DNA of 64,000 nucleotides from Janthinobacterium sp. 344 (GTDB taxonomy: Bacteria; Pseudomonadota; Gammaproteobacteria; Burkholderiales; Burkholderiaceae_D): the NCBI RefSeq assembly GCF_900112025.1, contig NZ_FOKL01000001.1, positions 983,084 through 1,047,083 on the forward strand. Direction: 5' to 3'. Positions 1 through 9,419 of the stretch are shown here, piece after piece. Made by a program: the position numbers and the translations under genes. A model generated the notes under the pieces. It did not search any database and was not told the DNA's origin. It worked only from the letters and a program-made list of their open reading frames with translations. Numbering within the stretch: position 1 is the stretch's first letter; each line of letters starts with the position of its first letter.

Positions 1-201
1 CCGGAAGACGCGCAAGTGGTGCGCGACGGCATCGGTGACGAGCTCGACAAGGGCGGCTGGAGAGTCATCGAAGACCCCAGCGTGGAACGCGGCGGCTGCA
101 AGATCGACACGGCCAGCAACCAGATCGACGCGCAGGCGTCCACCCGCTGGCAGCGCCTGACGCATGCGCTGGGCAAGGACCTGGACTGGCTGGCGCCGTG
201 A
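1..201 (+). CDS. fliH: Flagellar assembly protein FliH, C-terminal fragment
   Basis: This is an open frame from the window edge to a TGA at 199-201, giving 66 residues. It is the C-terminal end of FliH, the regulator that binds and holds the export ATPase FliI at the flagellar base. The visible part contains the typical FliH/YscL ending: '[17 protein letters not shown]' followed by an aromatic-rich tail. The stop overlaps the GTG start of fliI by four bases (GTGA), which implies translational coupling. The start and N-terminal coiled coil lie outside the window. The assignment rests on the short tail and on its position directly before fliI. Confidence 0.85.
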   Translation, partial: PEDAQVVRDGIGDELDKGGWRVIEDPSVERGGCKIDTASNQIDAQASTRWQRLTHALGKDLDWLAP

Positions 202-1607
202 GCGAGCCCGTCAAAGGCAAGAATGCCCACGCGGCGCGCTGGCGCGCCTACCTGAACGACTGTGCGGCCGTCGTCGGCTTCGTGGAACCGATGCAAATTT
301 CCGGCCGGGTCACGCGCGTGGCCGGCCTGGTGATGGAAGCGGTGGGCTTGCGCCTGGCCGTGGGCGCCGCCTGCACCGTGCCGCTGCCGAATGGCGGCCG
401 GGTCGAGGCGGAAGTGGTCGGCTTTGAAGGCGACCGCCTGTTTCTGATGCCGCAAAGCGATGTCGAGGGTATCGTGCCCGGCACGCGCGTGTTTTCCGTG
501 GAACCGGCGATTCCCCGTCCCGGCAGCGTGGCGCACCCGCGCCGCCGCCCCAGCGACCGCGCGCGCCACCTGCCCGTGGGACCGCAACTGCTGGGCAGAG
601 TGCTCGACGGCGCAGGAAGGCCGCTGGATCAACTGGGTCCCCTGCACACGACCGACAGCGCGCCCATCAACGTGCGCCCCGCCAATCCGCTGGGCCGCGC
701 GCCCATCGTCGACACGCTCGACGTGGGCGTGCGCTCGATCAACGCCATGCTGACCGTGGGACGGGGCCAGCGCATGGGCCTGTTCGCCGGTTCCGGCGTG
801 GGCAAGAGCGTGCTGCTGGGCATGATGGCCCGCTACACGGAGGCGGACGTGATCGTCGTCGGCCTGATCGGCGAACGCGGACGCGAAGTGAAGGAATTCA
901 TCGAGCAAATCCTCGGCGCCGAAGGCCTGGCCCGTTCCGTCGTCGTCGCCGCGCCGGCCGACACGCCGCCGCTGATGCGGCTGCAAGGGGCCGCCTATGC
1001 GACGGCGATCGCCGAGCATTTCCGCGACCAGGGGCAAAACGTGCTGCTGATCATGGATTCGCTGACCCGCTACGCCATGGCGCAGCGCGAAATCGCCCTG
1101 GCCATCGGCGAGCCGCCCGCCACCAAGGGCTATCCGCCGTCCGTCTTCGCCAAGCTGCCCGTGCTGGTGGAACGGGCCGGCAATGGCGAGGAAGGCGGCG
1201 GCTCCATCACGGCCTTCTACACCGTGCTGACGGAGGGCGACGACCAGCAGGACCCGATCGCCGACTCGGCGCGCGCCATCCTGGACGGGCATATCGTGCT
1301 GAACCGGCGCCTGGCAGAGGCGGGCCACTATCCCGCCATCGACATCGAGCAATCGATTTCGCGCGCCGCCCATTCCATCACCTCGCACGAGCACCAGCAA
1401 AAAGCCCGCAAGCTGAAACAGCTGTATTCGCGCTATGAACGCAGCCGCGACCTGATCAGCGTGGGCGCCTACAGCGCCGGCACCGATCCCGTGCTGGACC
1501 AGGCCATCGCCCTGCATGAAAAGATTGAAGCTTTCCTGCAACAGCAAATCACGGAGCGCGTCAGCATGGACGAGAGCTTGGGGCAACTTACCGCTCTATT
1601 CGACTGA
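198..1607 (+). CDS. fliI: Flagellum-specific ATP synthase FliI
   Basis: FliI is the cytoplasmic ATPase of the flagellar type III export apparatus. It unfolds and delivers substrates to the FlhA/FlhB gate. The 469-residue protein has the usual length. Its Walker A motif GSGVGKS lies at about residues 198-204, [10 protein letters not shown] follows near 224, and the Walker B segment LLIMDSLTR lies near 282-290. These are hallmarks of the F1-beta-like family. The GTG start overlaps the fliH stop, so the two are probably translationally coupled. The gene is followed 32 bp later by fliJ, its usual partner. Confidence 0.97.
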   Translation: MSEPVKGKNAHAARWRAYLNDCAAVVGFVEPMQISGRVTRVAGLVMEAVGLRLAVGAACTVPLPNGGRVEAEVVGFEGDRLFLMPQSDVEGIVPGTRVFSVEPAIPRPGSVAHPRRRPSDRARHLPVGPQLLGRVLDGAGRPLDQLGPLHTTDSAPINVRPANPLGRAPIVDTLDVGVRSINAMLTVGRGQRMGLFAGSGVGKSVLLGMMARYTEADVIVVGLIGERGREVKEFIEQILGAEGLARSVVVAAPADTPPLMRLQGAAYATAIAEHFRDQGQNVLLIMDSLTRYAMAQREIALAIGEPPATKGYPPSVFAKLPVLVERAGNGEEGGGSITAFYTVLTEGDDQQDPIADSARAILDGHIVLNRRLAEAGHYPAIDIEQSISRAAHSITSHEHQQKARKLKQLYSRYERSRDLISVGAYSAGTDPVLDQAIALHEKIEAFLQQQITERVSMDESLGQLTALFD

Positions 1608-1639
1608 TTAGGGCTTGCGCGCCGGGAATATAATCCAGC

Positions 1640-2080
1640 ATGGCCTCTCCTTCCCAACTTGCCACCCTGATCGACCTTGCGCAGCGCGAAACGGACGACT
1701 GCGCGAAACGCCTGGGCGCGGCCCTGAAAGCGCTCGACGATTGCCGGCAAAAGCTCGACATGCTGGCCGGCTACCGCGACGATTACGCCAAGCGCTTCGA
1801 GACCACCATGAGCAGCGGCATCACGCCCATGGCCTACCGCAACTTCCAGGCCTTCATGCTCAAGCTCGACAGTGCCATCCTGGGTCAGCAGCAGGTGGTC
1901 GAGCATGCGCAGGCACGCAGCGAGAATGAAAAACTGCGCTGGCAGGATGCGGAACGCAAGCGCATGTCCTACACCACCTTGAACAACCGGGCGCAGGAAC
2001 AGGCGCTGAAGCTGGAAAACAAGCGCGACCAGAAGGCAATGGATGAGCACGCGGCGCGACAAGCCTATTACAAACGCTAA
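1640..2080 (+). CDS. fliJ: Flagellar export protein FliJ
   Basis: FliJ is the stalk-like coiled-coil protein that couples the FliI ring to FlhA and escorts export chaperones. The 146-residue product is charged and helical, rich in Lys, Arg, Glu and Gln, without membrane segments, and has heptad-like spacing through most of its length, as expected. Primary sequence is weakly conserved in this family, so the call leans on its position between fliI and fliK, length and composition. The ATG at 1640 is preferred because it opens the coding frame shortly after the fliI stop. Confidence 0.93.
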   Translation: MASPSQLATLIDLAQRETDDCAKRLGAALKALDDCRQKLDMLAGYRDDYAKRFETTMSSGITPMAYRNFQAFMLKLDSAILGQQQVVEHAQARSENEKLRWQDAERKRMSYTTLNNRAQEQALKLENKRDQKAMDEHAARQAYYKR

Positions 2081-2107
2081 GCAACACTGACCGCCATTGA
2101 GAGCATC

Positions 2108-3391
2108 ATGCAAACCCAGCCAACCCCGATTTCCCAGATAGTCTCGCCGAACGCCACGCCTGGCAGCGCCAACCGCGCCCAGCCGTCAAGCGGCGGCGAT
2201 GGCGATTTCCAGCGCACCCTGAACCGCCAGATGGAGCAGCGCCAGGCCAGCCGCAACGTGGCGGCGCAAGCACAATCCCAGACGCCCTCGGCCCGCCCGG
2301 CCCCCGCGCCCGCCCCGGCCACGCCGGCACCCGCCGCCAAGACGCCAGGCAATGAGGCCAAGCCTGCCGAGCAAGCGGCAACGCCGGACAAGCCAGCCGC
2401 GTCCGCCGGCGACGCCCCGGCGCCCGCCACCACGGAAGGCAAGCCAGACGAGGCCACGGTCCCCGCCGCCGCCACGGCGAGCCCGCCGCCGCCCGCCGAT
2501 CCGGCCGCCGAGATGCTGGCCCTGGTAAGCAGCATCCAGTTGGCCATGCAGCCAGCGGCCAAGGCCGGCAAGGAGACAGCGGAACTGGCGCCACGCGGCG
2601 GGGTCAAGGCCGATGGCAAGAGCCTGGCCGCGACACAATTGCTGGCTGCCGGCCAGGCCGGCGGCAAGGCGGTGGCCAGCGCCACTGCCGCCACGCCGGC
2701 GGACAGCGGCGACTTTGCCGCCAGCCTGGGCCAGGCCCAGGGCAAGGCGGCAGCCGCATCGGCGCCGGGCTTGCCAACGGCCAAGGCCGAGCCGGGCAAA
2801 CTGGCCATCGATGCGCAACTGGCGGCGAGCGCCAAGGCCGGCGCCGCGGTGGCCGAACCGCTGCTGAAGGAAACGCCTGCCGAACTGAGCCGCCTGGCGG
2901 CCCAGTTGCAGCCGGGCGCGCTGCAGCAGGCGGCAGCGGCTGCCGCCGTGCCGGCCGACAAGCTGGCCGGCCGCGTCGGCACGCCAGCCTGGGACCAGCA
3001 GCTGGGGCAGAAAGTCGTGTGGATGGCGGCCGGCGGCGACCAGAGCGCCACCCTGACCCTGAATCCGCCCGACCTGGGCCCGTTGCAGGTCGTCCTGACG
3101 GTCACCAATGACCAGGCGGACGCCGCCTTCATGTCGGCCCAGCCGGAAGTACGCCAGGCGCTGGAAGCGGCCATGCCGCGCCTGCGTGAAATGATGAGCG
3201 AGGCGGGCATCGCCTTTGGCAGCGCCACCGTGTCGGCCGGCACGCCGGAACAGCAACACAGCGGCGAACGCGGCGCATCGGGTGAACGCCGTGGCCAAGG
3301 CGGCGGCGTGGCGGGCGGCGAAATCGCCATCGCGCCAGCCAGCGGCGCGCGCGGCCGGCCCTCGCTGGGCGCCGTGGATACCTTTGCCTAG
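2108..3391 (+). CDS. fliK: Flagellar hook-length control protein FliK
   Basis: FliK is a secreted molecular ruler. It measures hook length and switches export specificity through FlhB. The N-terminal 290 or so residues are low complexity, rich in Ala, Pro, Lys and Gly, which is typical of the ruler part. The C-terminal Flg_hook domain (about residues 295-380) includes 'LTLNPPDLGPLQVVLTV', the conserved core of the family. The length of 427 residues is normal for betaproteobacteria. It lies 27 bp after fliJ in the same operon. The last 40 residues are Gly/Arg-rich and less conserved. Confidence 0.95.
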   Translation: MQTQPTPISQIVSPNATPGSANRAQPSSGGDGDFQRTLNRQMEQRQASRNVAAQAQSQTPSARPAPAPAPATPAPAAKTPGNEAKPAEQAATPDKPAASAGDAPAPATTEGKPDEATVPAAATASPPPPADPAAEMLALVSSIQLAMQPAAKAGKETAELAPRGGVKADGKSLAATQLLAAGQAGGKAVASATAATPADSGDFAASLGQAQGKAAAASAPGLPTAKAEPGKLAIDAQLAASAKAGAAVAEPLLKETPAELSRLAAQLQPGALQQAAAAAAVPADKLAGRVGTPAWDQQLGQKVVWMAAGGDQSATLTLNPPDLGPLQVVLTVTNDQADAAFMSAQPEVRQALEAAMPRLREMMSEAGIAFGSATVSAGTPEQQHSGERGASGERRGQGGGVAGGEIAIAPASGARGRPSLGAVDTFA

Positions 3392-3577
3392 GACCAATTC
3401 GTCGCCCGCAGGCCACAGCGCTGGCCCACGCTGGAACTTTTCGTGCAGAAACATCGAGTTGAGGGCGCTTCCGCCCTCTTTTCCGTGCATCCTTCTGCGC
3501 AGAATTTGCCGATAATGACATAATGGCGTCGTGATCCACTTCCATGCACTCGAGTACCATTGAAAGCAAATCCTAAA

Positions 3578-4090
3578 ATGAAAGCAGATCCGAAAGCAGA
3601 TGCAGGCCTGGCCCCCGCCGGCGCGTCAAAAAAGAAGCTTCTGATCATCGTGCTGGCGTCGGTGCTGGTCGCCGGCGGCGTGGGGGGCGGTGCGGCCTGG
3701 TATTTCCTGCATGGCAAAGCCGACAAGGAAGAGAGCGCGCCGAGCAAGAAGAAACACGCGGCCTCCAAGGCGGGGCCGCCCGTCTTCGTGCCCATCGATG
3801 CCTTCACGGTCAACTTGCAGCCGGAAAATGGCGAGCAATATCTGCAGATCGCCTTCACCTTGCAGGCAAGCAGCCCGGAAGAAATGGACTTGATCAAGCT
3901 GAACATGCCGAAGGTGCGCAGCCGTTTGCTGCTGCTGTTGTCGGGCAAGAAGGCCTCGGAACTCAATACCGTGGAAGGCAAGCAGCAACTGGCGGCGGAA
4001 ATCATCGGCCAGGTGAACCAGCCGTTCGAGGACAAGGGGCCGGAGCAGGACGTGACGGACGTATTATTTACCGCATTCATCATTCAATAA
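3578..4090 (+). CDS. fliL: Flagellar basal body-associated protein FliL
   Basis: FliL is a single-pass inner-membrane protein that surrounds the stator units and supports torque. After a Lys-rich cytoplasmic start there is one membrane helix ('LLIIVLASVLVAGGVGGGAAW'-like, about residues 20-40), then a charged linker and the periplasmic FliL domain to the end. I chose the ATG at 3578 (170 aa). A TTG at 3560 would add six residues, and neither start has a clear Shine-Dalgarno sequence. The stop lies 6 bp before fliM. The 186-bp gap after fliK is the longest inside this operon and may carry an extra promoter. Confidence 0.93.
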   Translation: MKADPKADAGLAPAGASKKKLLIIVLASVLVAGGVGGGAAWYFLHGKADKEESAPSKKKHAASKAGPPVFVPIDAFTVNLQPENGEQYLQIAFTLQASSPEEMDLIKLNMPKVRSRLLLLLSGKKASELNTVEGKQQLAAEIIGQVNQPFEDKGPEQDVTDVLFTAFIIQ

Positions 4091-4096
4091 GCAGCC

Positions 4097-5083
4097 ATGG
4101 CCGATAATTTCCTCTCCCAGGAAGAAGTCGATGCCCTACTCAAGGGCGTCAACGGAGACCAGGACGACGCGCAGGCGCCGGAAGATGTCACGGGAGTTCG
4201 TACCTACAACCTGGCGACCCAGGAGCGCATCGTGCGCGGCCGGATGCCGACGTTGGAAATTATCAACGAGCGTTTCGCCCGCCTGCTGCGCGTGGGCCTG
4301 TTCAACTTCCTGCGCCGCAGCGCCGAAGTATCCGTCGGTTCCGTGCGCGTCTCGAAATACAGCGAATTCATCCGCAACCTGGTGGTGCCGACCAATTTGA
4401 ACCTGGTGCACATGAAGCCGCTGCGCGGCACGGCCCTGATGGTCTTCGATCCGGGCCTCGTGTTCCTGCTGGTCGACAATTTATTTGGCGGCGACGGACG
4501 TTTCCACACGCGCGTCGAAGGGCGCGATTTTACGCAGACGGAGCAGCGCATCATCCTGCGCATCCTCGATATCGTCTTCGAGGCCTACACCAAGTCGTGG
4601 GAGCCGGTCTTCCCCGTCGAGTTCGAATATATCCGTTCAGAAATGAACACGCAGTTCGCCAACATCGCCACGCCGAACGAGGTGGTGGTGGCGTCGACGT
4701 TTACGGTGGAACTGGGCTCCGTTTCCGGACAAATCCACTTCTGCATGCCCTATTCGATGATCGAGCCGATCCGCGATTCGCTGACCTCCAGCCTGCAGGG
4801 CGAGGCGCTGGAAGTGGACAAGCGCTGGATCCGCCTGATGACGCAGCAGATCCAGATCGCCGAAGTGGAGCTGGTGGCCTCGCTGGGCACGGCGCGCGTC
4901 TCGTTCGACGAGATTTTGAACATGAAGGTGGGCGACATCATTCCGCTGAACATCCCCGAGCTGATCGCCGCCACCGTCGACGGCGTGCCCGTGATGGATT
5001 GCACCTACGGCGTGCTGAACGGACAATATGCGCTGAAGGTCGAGAAATTATTGGCGAACGCCGATAACATGAATAACCACTAA
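4097..5083 (+). CDS. fliM: Flagellar motor switch protein FliM
   Basis: FliM is the C-ring component that binds phospho-CheY and helps set rotation direction. The N-terminus 'LSQEEVDALLKGV' (residues 5-17) matches the CheY-binding segment. A CheC-like middle domain with 'LVFLLVDNLFGGDGRF' follows, and a C-terminal SpoA domain binds FliN. At 328 residues the length is standard. It sits directly between fliL and fliN, as in most proteobacterial flagellar operons. Confidence 0.98.
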   Translation: MADNFLSQEEVDALLKGVNGDQDDAQAPEDVTGVRTYNLATQERIVRGRMPTLEIINERFARLLRVGLFNFLRRSAEVSVGSVRVSKYSEFIRNLVVPTNLNLVHMKPLRGTALMVFDPGLVFLLVDNLFGGDGRFHTRVEGRDFTQTEQRIILRILDIVFEAYTKSWEPVFPVEFEYIRSEMNTQFANIATPNEVVVASTFTVELGSVSGQIHFCMPYSMIEPIRDSLTSSLQGEALEVDKRWIRLMTQQIQIAEVELVASLGTARVSFDEILNMKVGDIIPLNIPELIAATVDGVPVMDCTYGVLNGQYALKVEKLLANADNMNNH

Positions 5084-5132
5084 ATAAGTAGCCGGGCCGC
5101 TGCGGCCCGCATCTGTACAACAGGAGAAACAC

Positions 5133-5567
5133 ATGTCTGACAACCAAGACGACCAAAGCGCGGAAGACGATTGGGGCGCGGCCATCGCCGAGCAGGCCAA
5201 GGCGGAAGCCGAAGCGCTGCAGAACCAGGCCGCCAATACGGCCAGCGCGGCCAGTGCCGCCGTGTTCAAGGACTTTTCCAAGCAGGCGTCGAAGTCGGAA
5301 ACGCACAACGATATCGATTTCATCCTCGATATCCCCGTGCAGCTGACGGTCGAACTGGGCCGCACCAAGATCGCCATCAAGAACCTGCTGCAGCTGGCGC
5401 AGGGTTCCGTGGTCGAGCTCGACGGCCTGGCCGGCGAGCCGATGGACGTGCTGGTGAACGGCTGCCTGATCGCCCAGGGCGAAGTGGTGGTGGTCAATGA
5501 CAAGTTCGGCATCCGCCTGACCGACATCATCACGCCTTCCGAACGTATCCGAAAATTGAATAAATGA
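5133..5567 (+). CDS. fliN: Flagellar motor switch protein FliN
   Basis: FliN forms the lower rim of the C-ring with FliM and helps localise FliH and the export ATPase. The SpoA domain occupies about residues 65-138 ('DIPVQLTVELGRTKIAIKNL' onward). The N-terminal 60 residues are acidic, Ala- and Gln-rich. A good ribosome-binding site (CAGGAG) precedes the ATG at 5133. The stop overlaps the fliO start (ATGA at 5564-5567), which indicates coupling. Confidence 0.97.
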   Translation: MSDNQDDQSAEDDWGAAIAEQAKAEAEALQNQAANTASAASAAVFKDFSKQASKSETHNDIDFILDIPVQLTVELGRTKIAIKNLLQLAQGSVVELDGLAGEPMDVLVNGCLIAQGEVVVVNDKFGIRLTDIITPSERIRKLNK

Positions 5568-6154
5568 AGCCTGGCCTGTTGATTTCCACCCTGCTGTCGC
5601 TGGCGGCGGCATGCTGCATTGCCCAAGCTGCCGCGCCCGCGGCGTCGGCCGCCGCCGCGGCCCCGGCCGAGACGGCAACGGCCAGCGCGGGGGCTGACGT
5701 GGCTGCCGGGAAACCGGCCGCCGCCATCGATGCGGCGGCGCCCGCTCCCGCCGCCGCGCTGCCCGCCATGCCGCCCGGCGCGCCCCTGACCATGGCGCCA
5801 TCCTCGTCCGCCGGCAGCTTGCTGCAAACTATTTTCGCGCTCGTCTTCGTGCTGGCCCTGCTGATCGGCCTGGCCTGGGTCATGAAGCGCTATGGCCCGA
5901 AAGCCATGGGGGGCAACAGCAAGATGCGCGTCGTCAGCTCGCTCAACCTGGGCGGGCGCGAACGCATCGTCCTGATCGAGGTGGCGGACCAGTGGATCGT
6001 CGTCGGCGCCTCGCCCGGCCGCGTGAATGCGCTGGCGACCCTGCCGCGCCAGGAAGGCGAACCGCCGCAGCTGGCGGCGGCGCAAAACGGCCCTGCCGCC
6101 GCGAATTTTTCCGAGTGGCTGAAACAGACCATCGAAAAACGCAATGGAAAGTAA
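5564..6154 (+). CDS. fliO: Flagellar biosynthetic protein FliO
   Basis: FliO is a membrane protein that assists assembly of the FliP ring of the export gate. The 196-residue product starts with a signal-like hydrophobic stretch (about residues 3-22), then an Ala/Pro-rich segment, then one clear membrane helix ('[18 protein letters not shown]', about residues 90-107). A cytoplasmic FliO domain follows with '[18 protein letters not shown]'. It overlaps fliN at its start and fliP at its end. This is a fast-evolving family, and the position confirms the call. Confidence 0.93.
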   Translation: MKPGLLISTLLSLAAACCIAQAAAPAASAAAAAPAETATASAGADVAAGKPAAAIDAAAPAPAAALPAMPPGAPLTMAPSSSAGSLLQTIFALVFVLALLIGLAWVMKRYGPKAMGGNSKMRVVSSLNLGGRERIVLIEVADQWIVVGASPGRVNALATLPRQEGEPPQLAAAQNGPAAANFSEWLKQTIEKRNGK

Positions 6155-6941
6155 GCCGGCAATGGAGCAAGCGAAACAGGCGTTAGCATTGCGCAACATC
6201 AAGACTCCCGTCATGTGGCTGCTGGCCATCGCCACGCTGGCCTTGCCGCTGTGGGCGCTGGCCCAGCCGGGCATCCCCGCGTTTACCAGCACGCCGGCGC
6301 CGGGCGGCGGACAGAATTATTCGTTGCCGGTGCAGACGCTCATCCTGATGACGTCGCTCACCTTTTTGCCGGCGGCCTTGCTGATGATGACCTGCTTTAC
6401 GCGCATCATCATCGTGCTGTCGCTGCTGCGCCAGGCCATCGGCACGCAGTCGGCGCCGCCGAACCAGGTGCTGGTGGGCCTGGCCCTGTTCCTGACCCTG
6501 TTCGTCATGGGTCCCGTGTTCGACAAGATCTACACGGATGCGTATCTGCCCTACCAGGAAAACAAGATCAGCATGCAGCAGGCGATGGACAAGGGCGTCG
6601 AGCCCCTGAAGACCTTCATGCTCAAGCAGACGCGCCAGGCCGACCTGGCCCTGTTCGCCAAGATGTCGCGCACGCCGGCCCTGCAAGGCCCGGAAGACGT
6701 GCCGCTGCGCATCCTCGTGCCCGCCTTCGTCACGAGCGAACTGAAAACGGCATTCCAGATCGGCTTTGCCATCTTCATCCCCTTCCTCATCATCGACATG
6801 GTGGTCGCCAGCGTGCTGATGTCGATGGGCATGATGATGATGTCGCCGGCGACGATCTCGCTGCCGTTCAAGCTGATGCTGTTCGTGCTGGTCGATGGCT
6901 GGCAGTTGCTGCTCGGCTCGCTGTCGCAGAGTTTCTACTAG
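6144..6941 (+). CDS. fliP: Flagellar export gate protein FliP
   Basis: FliP forms the core pentamer of the flagellar export gate. The protein has a cleavable-type signal sequence around residues 22-42, then '[20 protein letters not shown]' and the conserved middle segment '[20 protein letters not shown]', ending in a long C-terminal hydrophobic pair. All are signatures of FliP. The length of 265 residues is normal. The ATG at 6144 lies inside fliO; an alternative ATG at 6162 would still keep the signal peptide. It is followed 12 bp later by fliQ. Confidence 0.97.
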   Translation: MESKPAMEQAKQALALRNIKTPVMWLLAIATLALPLWALAQPGIPAFTSTPAPGGGQNYSLPVQTLILMTSLTFLPAALLMMTCFTRIIIVLSLLRQAIGTQSAPPNQVLVGLALFLTLFVMGPVFDKIYTDAYLPYQENKISMQQAMDKGVEPLKTFMLKQTRQADLALFAKMSRTPALQGPEDVPLRILVPAFVTSELKTAFQIGFAIFIPFLIIDMVVASVLMSMGMMMMSPATISLPFKLMLFVLVDGWQLLLGSLSQSFY

Positions 6942-6953
6942 GAGCGCACCACG

Positions 6954-7223
6954 ATGACACCCGAAAGCGTCATGACCCTGGGCCGCCAGGCGATGGAGAT
7001 CACCCTGATGGTGGCCGCGCCCATGCTGCTGGTCGCGCTGATCATCGGCCTGATCGTGAGTATTTTCCAGGCCGCCACGCAGATCAACGAAGCGACCCTG
7101 TCCTTCATCCCCAAGCTGGTGGGCATTTTCGTCGCCATCGTCGTGGCCGGCCCATGGATGCTGTCCGTCATGCTCGACTACATGCGCCAGGTCTTCACGG
7201 GCATCCCGAACCTGGTCGGCTAA
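6954..7223 (+). CDS. fliQ: Flagellar export gate protein FliQ
   Basis: FliQ is a small two-helix export gate subunit that packs around the FliP/FliR core. The 89-residue protein begins with the family pattern 'TPESVMTLGRQAMEITLMV' and has two hydrophobic hairpins (about residues 18-40 and 55-75), with 'SIFQAATQINEATLSFIPK' between them. The length is standard. The order fliP-fliQ-fliR is preserved. Confidence 0.97.
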   Translation: MTPESVMTLGRQAMEITLMVAAPMLLVALIIGLIVSIFQAATQINEATLSFIPKLVGIFVAIVVAGPWMLSVMLDYMRQVFTGIPNLVG

Positions 7224-7245
7224 CCGTGCGGCAAGGGCGTGGGCC

Positions 7246-8100
7246 ATGCTGACCCTGTCCAGCATCGAACTGAATACGTGGATCGCAGCACTGCTGTGGC
7301 CACTTAGCCGCATCCTCGGCCTGATCGCCGCCGCGCCCCTGTTCGGCAACGCCGCCGTGCCCGCCACCGTCAAGGTGACCCTGGGCGCGCTGCTGGCCAT
7401 GATCATCGCCCCCACCGTGCCGGCCTTGCCGGCCGTCAATCCGATGTCCCTGCCCGGCCTGCTGATCCTGACGCAGGAAATGCTGGTGGGCCTGGCCATG
7501 GGCTTTTCCATCCGCATCGTCTTTTCCGCCATCGAAATGGCTGGCGAGATCAGCAGCCTGACCATGGGCCTGGGCTTTGCCTCGTTCTTCGATCCGCAGA
7601 CGAAGGGCCGGTCGTCGGCCATCAGCCAGTTCCTCGTCATGCTGGCCACGTTGATGTTTCTCACTGTCAACGGCCACCTGGTCTTGCTGGCGGCGCTGGC
7701 GGAGAGCTTTGTCAGCCTGCCCATCTCGTCCAGCCCCATCAGCGGCGGCGGCTTCCAGCAGCTGGCCGCCTGGGGCGGCGAAATCTTCCGCTCCGGACTG
7801 CAGATCGCCCTGCCCATCCTCGCCGCCCTGCTGCTGACCAACGTGGCGCTGGGCATACTGACGCGGGCCGCGCCGCAGCTGAACATCTTTGGTATCGGCT
7901 TCCCCGTCACCCTGGGCGTGGGCTTGCTGGTGATCGGCATGGTCCTGCCCTACCTGGCCACGCCATTCCAGAACATGTTCCTGCGCGGCATAGAAACGGC
8001 GCGGCTGCTGCCGCGCGGCTTTGCCACGCGCGACCGGCCGCCGCCGCCCGCGCCGCCCAATCCGCTGCGTCCCGCGCCGCCGGCCGCGCCGGCACGCTAA
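7246..8100 (+). CDS. fliR: Flagellar export gate protein FliR
   Basis: FliR is the single-copy subunit closing the FliP5-FliQ4-FliR1 gate. The product of 284 residues is strongly hydrophobic with about six membrane segments and the conserved 'AEMAGEISSLTMGLGFA'-like loop near residue 105 (seen here as 'IEMAGEISSLTMGLGFASFF'). The last 25 residues form a Pro/Ala/Arg-rich tail that goes beyond the usual end of the family. It is the last gene of the fli operon and converges on the MFS gene, with 8 bp between the stops. Confidence 0.96.
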   Translation: MLTLSSIELNTWIAALLWPLSRILGLIAAAPLFGNAAVPATVKVTLGALLAMIIAPTVPALPAVNPMSLPGLLILTQEMLVGLAMGFSIRIVFSAIEMAGEISSLTMGLGFASFFDPQTKGRSSAISQFLVMLATLMFLTVNGHLVLLAALAESFVSLPISSSPISGGGFQQLAAWGGEIFRSGLQIALPILAALLLTNVALGILTRAAPQLNIFGIGFPVTLGVGLLVIGMVLPYLATPFQNMFLRGIETARLLPRGFATRDRPPPPAPPNPLRPAPPAAPAR

Positions 8101-8108
8101 GACCTGAC

Positions 8109-9368
8109 TCAGTGCTGGTCCGTACTGAACTGCACGCGCCAGCGGCGCATGTCCAGGTGCAGTTTCAGCTGGTGATGTTTGACCAGGTAGCGCACGCCGA
8201 CGAGTGCCGCCGCCAGGCCCGACACGGCGCCGATGCCCAGCGCCCAGCGCGGGCCGAAGGTGTCGGCGACCCAGCCCACGATGGGCGCGCCCAGCGGCGT
8301 GCCGCCAGCCGAGATCGCCAACAGGATGGCCATCACGCGGCCCCGCATGGCGGGCGCCGTGGACAGCTGCACGCTGCTGTTGACGCTGGTGGTAAAGGTT
8401 TGCGCGGCGATGCCGATCACCACCAGCATGATGCCGAACAGCCAGTAATTGGGCATCACGGCGGCCAGCGCGCAGCCAACGCCGAACAACGCGGCCGCTC
8501 CCAGCAACAGCGCCAGCGTGGGCCGGCCGCGCCCCGCCGCCAGCAGGGCGCCTGCCACGGAGCCACAGGCCATGATCGAGCTGAGCACGCCATACTGGCC
8601 CGCGCCCGCATGGAAGGCCGTCACCGACATGGTCGACAGGAAAATCGGGAAATTCAGGCCAAAGGTGCCGATCAGGAACAGCATCAACAGGATGGCCATC
8701 AGGTCGGGCCGCTGGCGCACATAGCGGAAGCCCTCGCCCAGGCTGGCGCGCGTGGCTTTCAGGCGCGGCGCGCGGCGCAGCAATTCCACGCGCAACAGCA
8801 ACAGCGAACCGATCACGGCGGCAAACGAAACGGCGTTGATGATGAAGACCCAGCCGCTGCCGACGCTGCTGATCAGCAGCCCGGCCACGGCTGGCCCAAG
8901 CATGCGCGCCGCATTGAACGAGGTGGAATTGAGCGCCACGGCGTTGGTCAGGTCTTCTTCTTCGACAATTTCGGAAACGAAGGTCTGGCGCACGGGGGAA
9001 TCGAAGGCCGTCACACAGCCCAGCAGGAAGGCAAACACATACACGTGCCACAGTTGTACCAGGCCGCTGATGCACAGCAGGCCCAGTCCCAGCGCCAGCA
9101 AGCCCATGGCGGCCTGCGTGAACAGCAGTAATTTTCTGCGGTCGAGCAGGTCGGCCGCCATGCCCGTCAGGGGCAGCAACAGCAGTTGCGGGCCAAACTG
9201 CAAGGCCATGACGATGCCGACGGCGCTGGCTTTGTGCTGCGTCAATTCGCTCAGCACCAGCCAGTCTTGCGCCGTGCGCTGCATCCAGGTGCCGACGTTC
9301 GACACCAGGGCGCCGCCGGCCCAGATACGATAATTGGGATTGCGTAACGAACGGAAGGTGTTTTTCAT
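8109..9368 (-). CDS. MFS transporter, MFS_3 (enterobactin-exporter-like) family
   Basis: This is a predicted 12-helix inner-membrane exporter of 419 residues. The N-terminus ('FRSLRNPNYRIWAGGALVSN', then 'GTWMQRTAQDWLVL') is typical of the MFS_3 group, which contains siderophore and drug exporters. The 'GMAADLLDRRKLLLFTQA' loop matches the MFS loop 2-3 motif. It lies 51 bp downstream of the marR gene on the same strand, which suggests a MarR-controlled efflux pair. The substrate cannot be told from the sequence. Confidence 0.9.
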   Translation of the reverse strand: MKNTFRSLRNPNYRIWAGGALVSNVGTWMQRTAQDWLVLSELTQHKASAVGIVMALQFGPQLLLLPLTGMAADLLDRRKLLLFTQAAMGLLALGLGLLCISGLVQLWHVYVFAFLLGCVTAFDSPVRQTFVSEIVEEEDLTNAVALNSTSFNAARMLGPAVAGLLISSVGSGWVFIINAVSFAAVIGSLLLLRVELLRRAPRLKATRASLGEGFRYVRQRPDLMAILLMLFLIGTFGLNFPIFLSTMSVTAFHAGAGQYGVLSSIMACGSVAGALLAAGRGRPTLALLLGAAALFGVGCALAAVMPNYWLFGIMLVVIGIAAQTFTTSVNSSVQLSTAPAMRGRVMAILLAISAGGTPLGAPIVGWVADTFGPRWALGIGAVSGLAAALVGVRYLVKHHQLKLHLDMRRWRVQFSTDQH

Positions 9369-9419
9369 CTGTGGGGGAAAGGCCTCCTTGCCTTGGGTTT
9401 CAGGAACGCAATGACAAGG

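Noticed and set aside
2077-3490. Long minus-strand frames opposite fliK
   Set aside because: They mirror the GC-rich codons of fliK, have Arg/Ala/Gly-rich translations without any family motif, and disagree with the operon direction.
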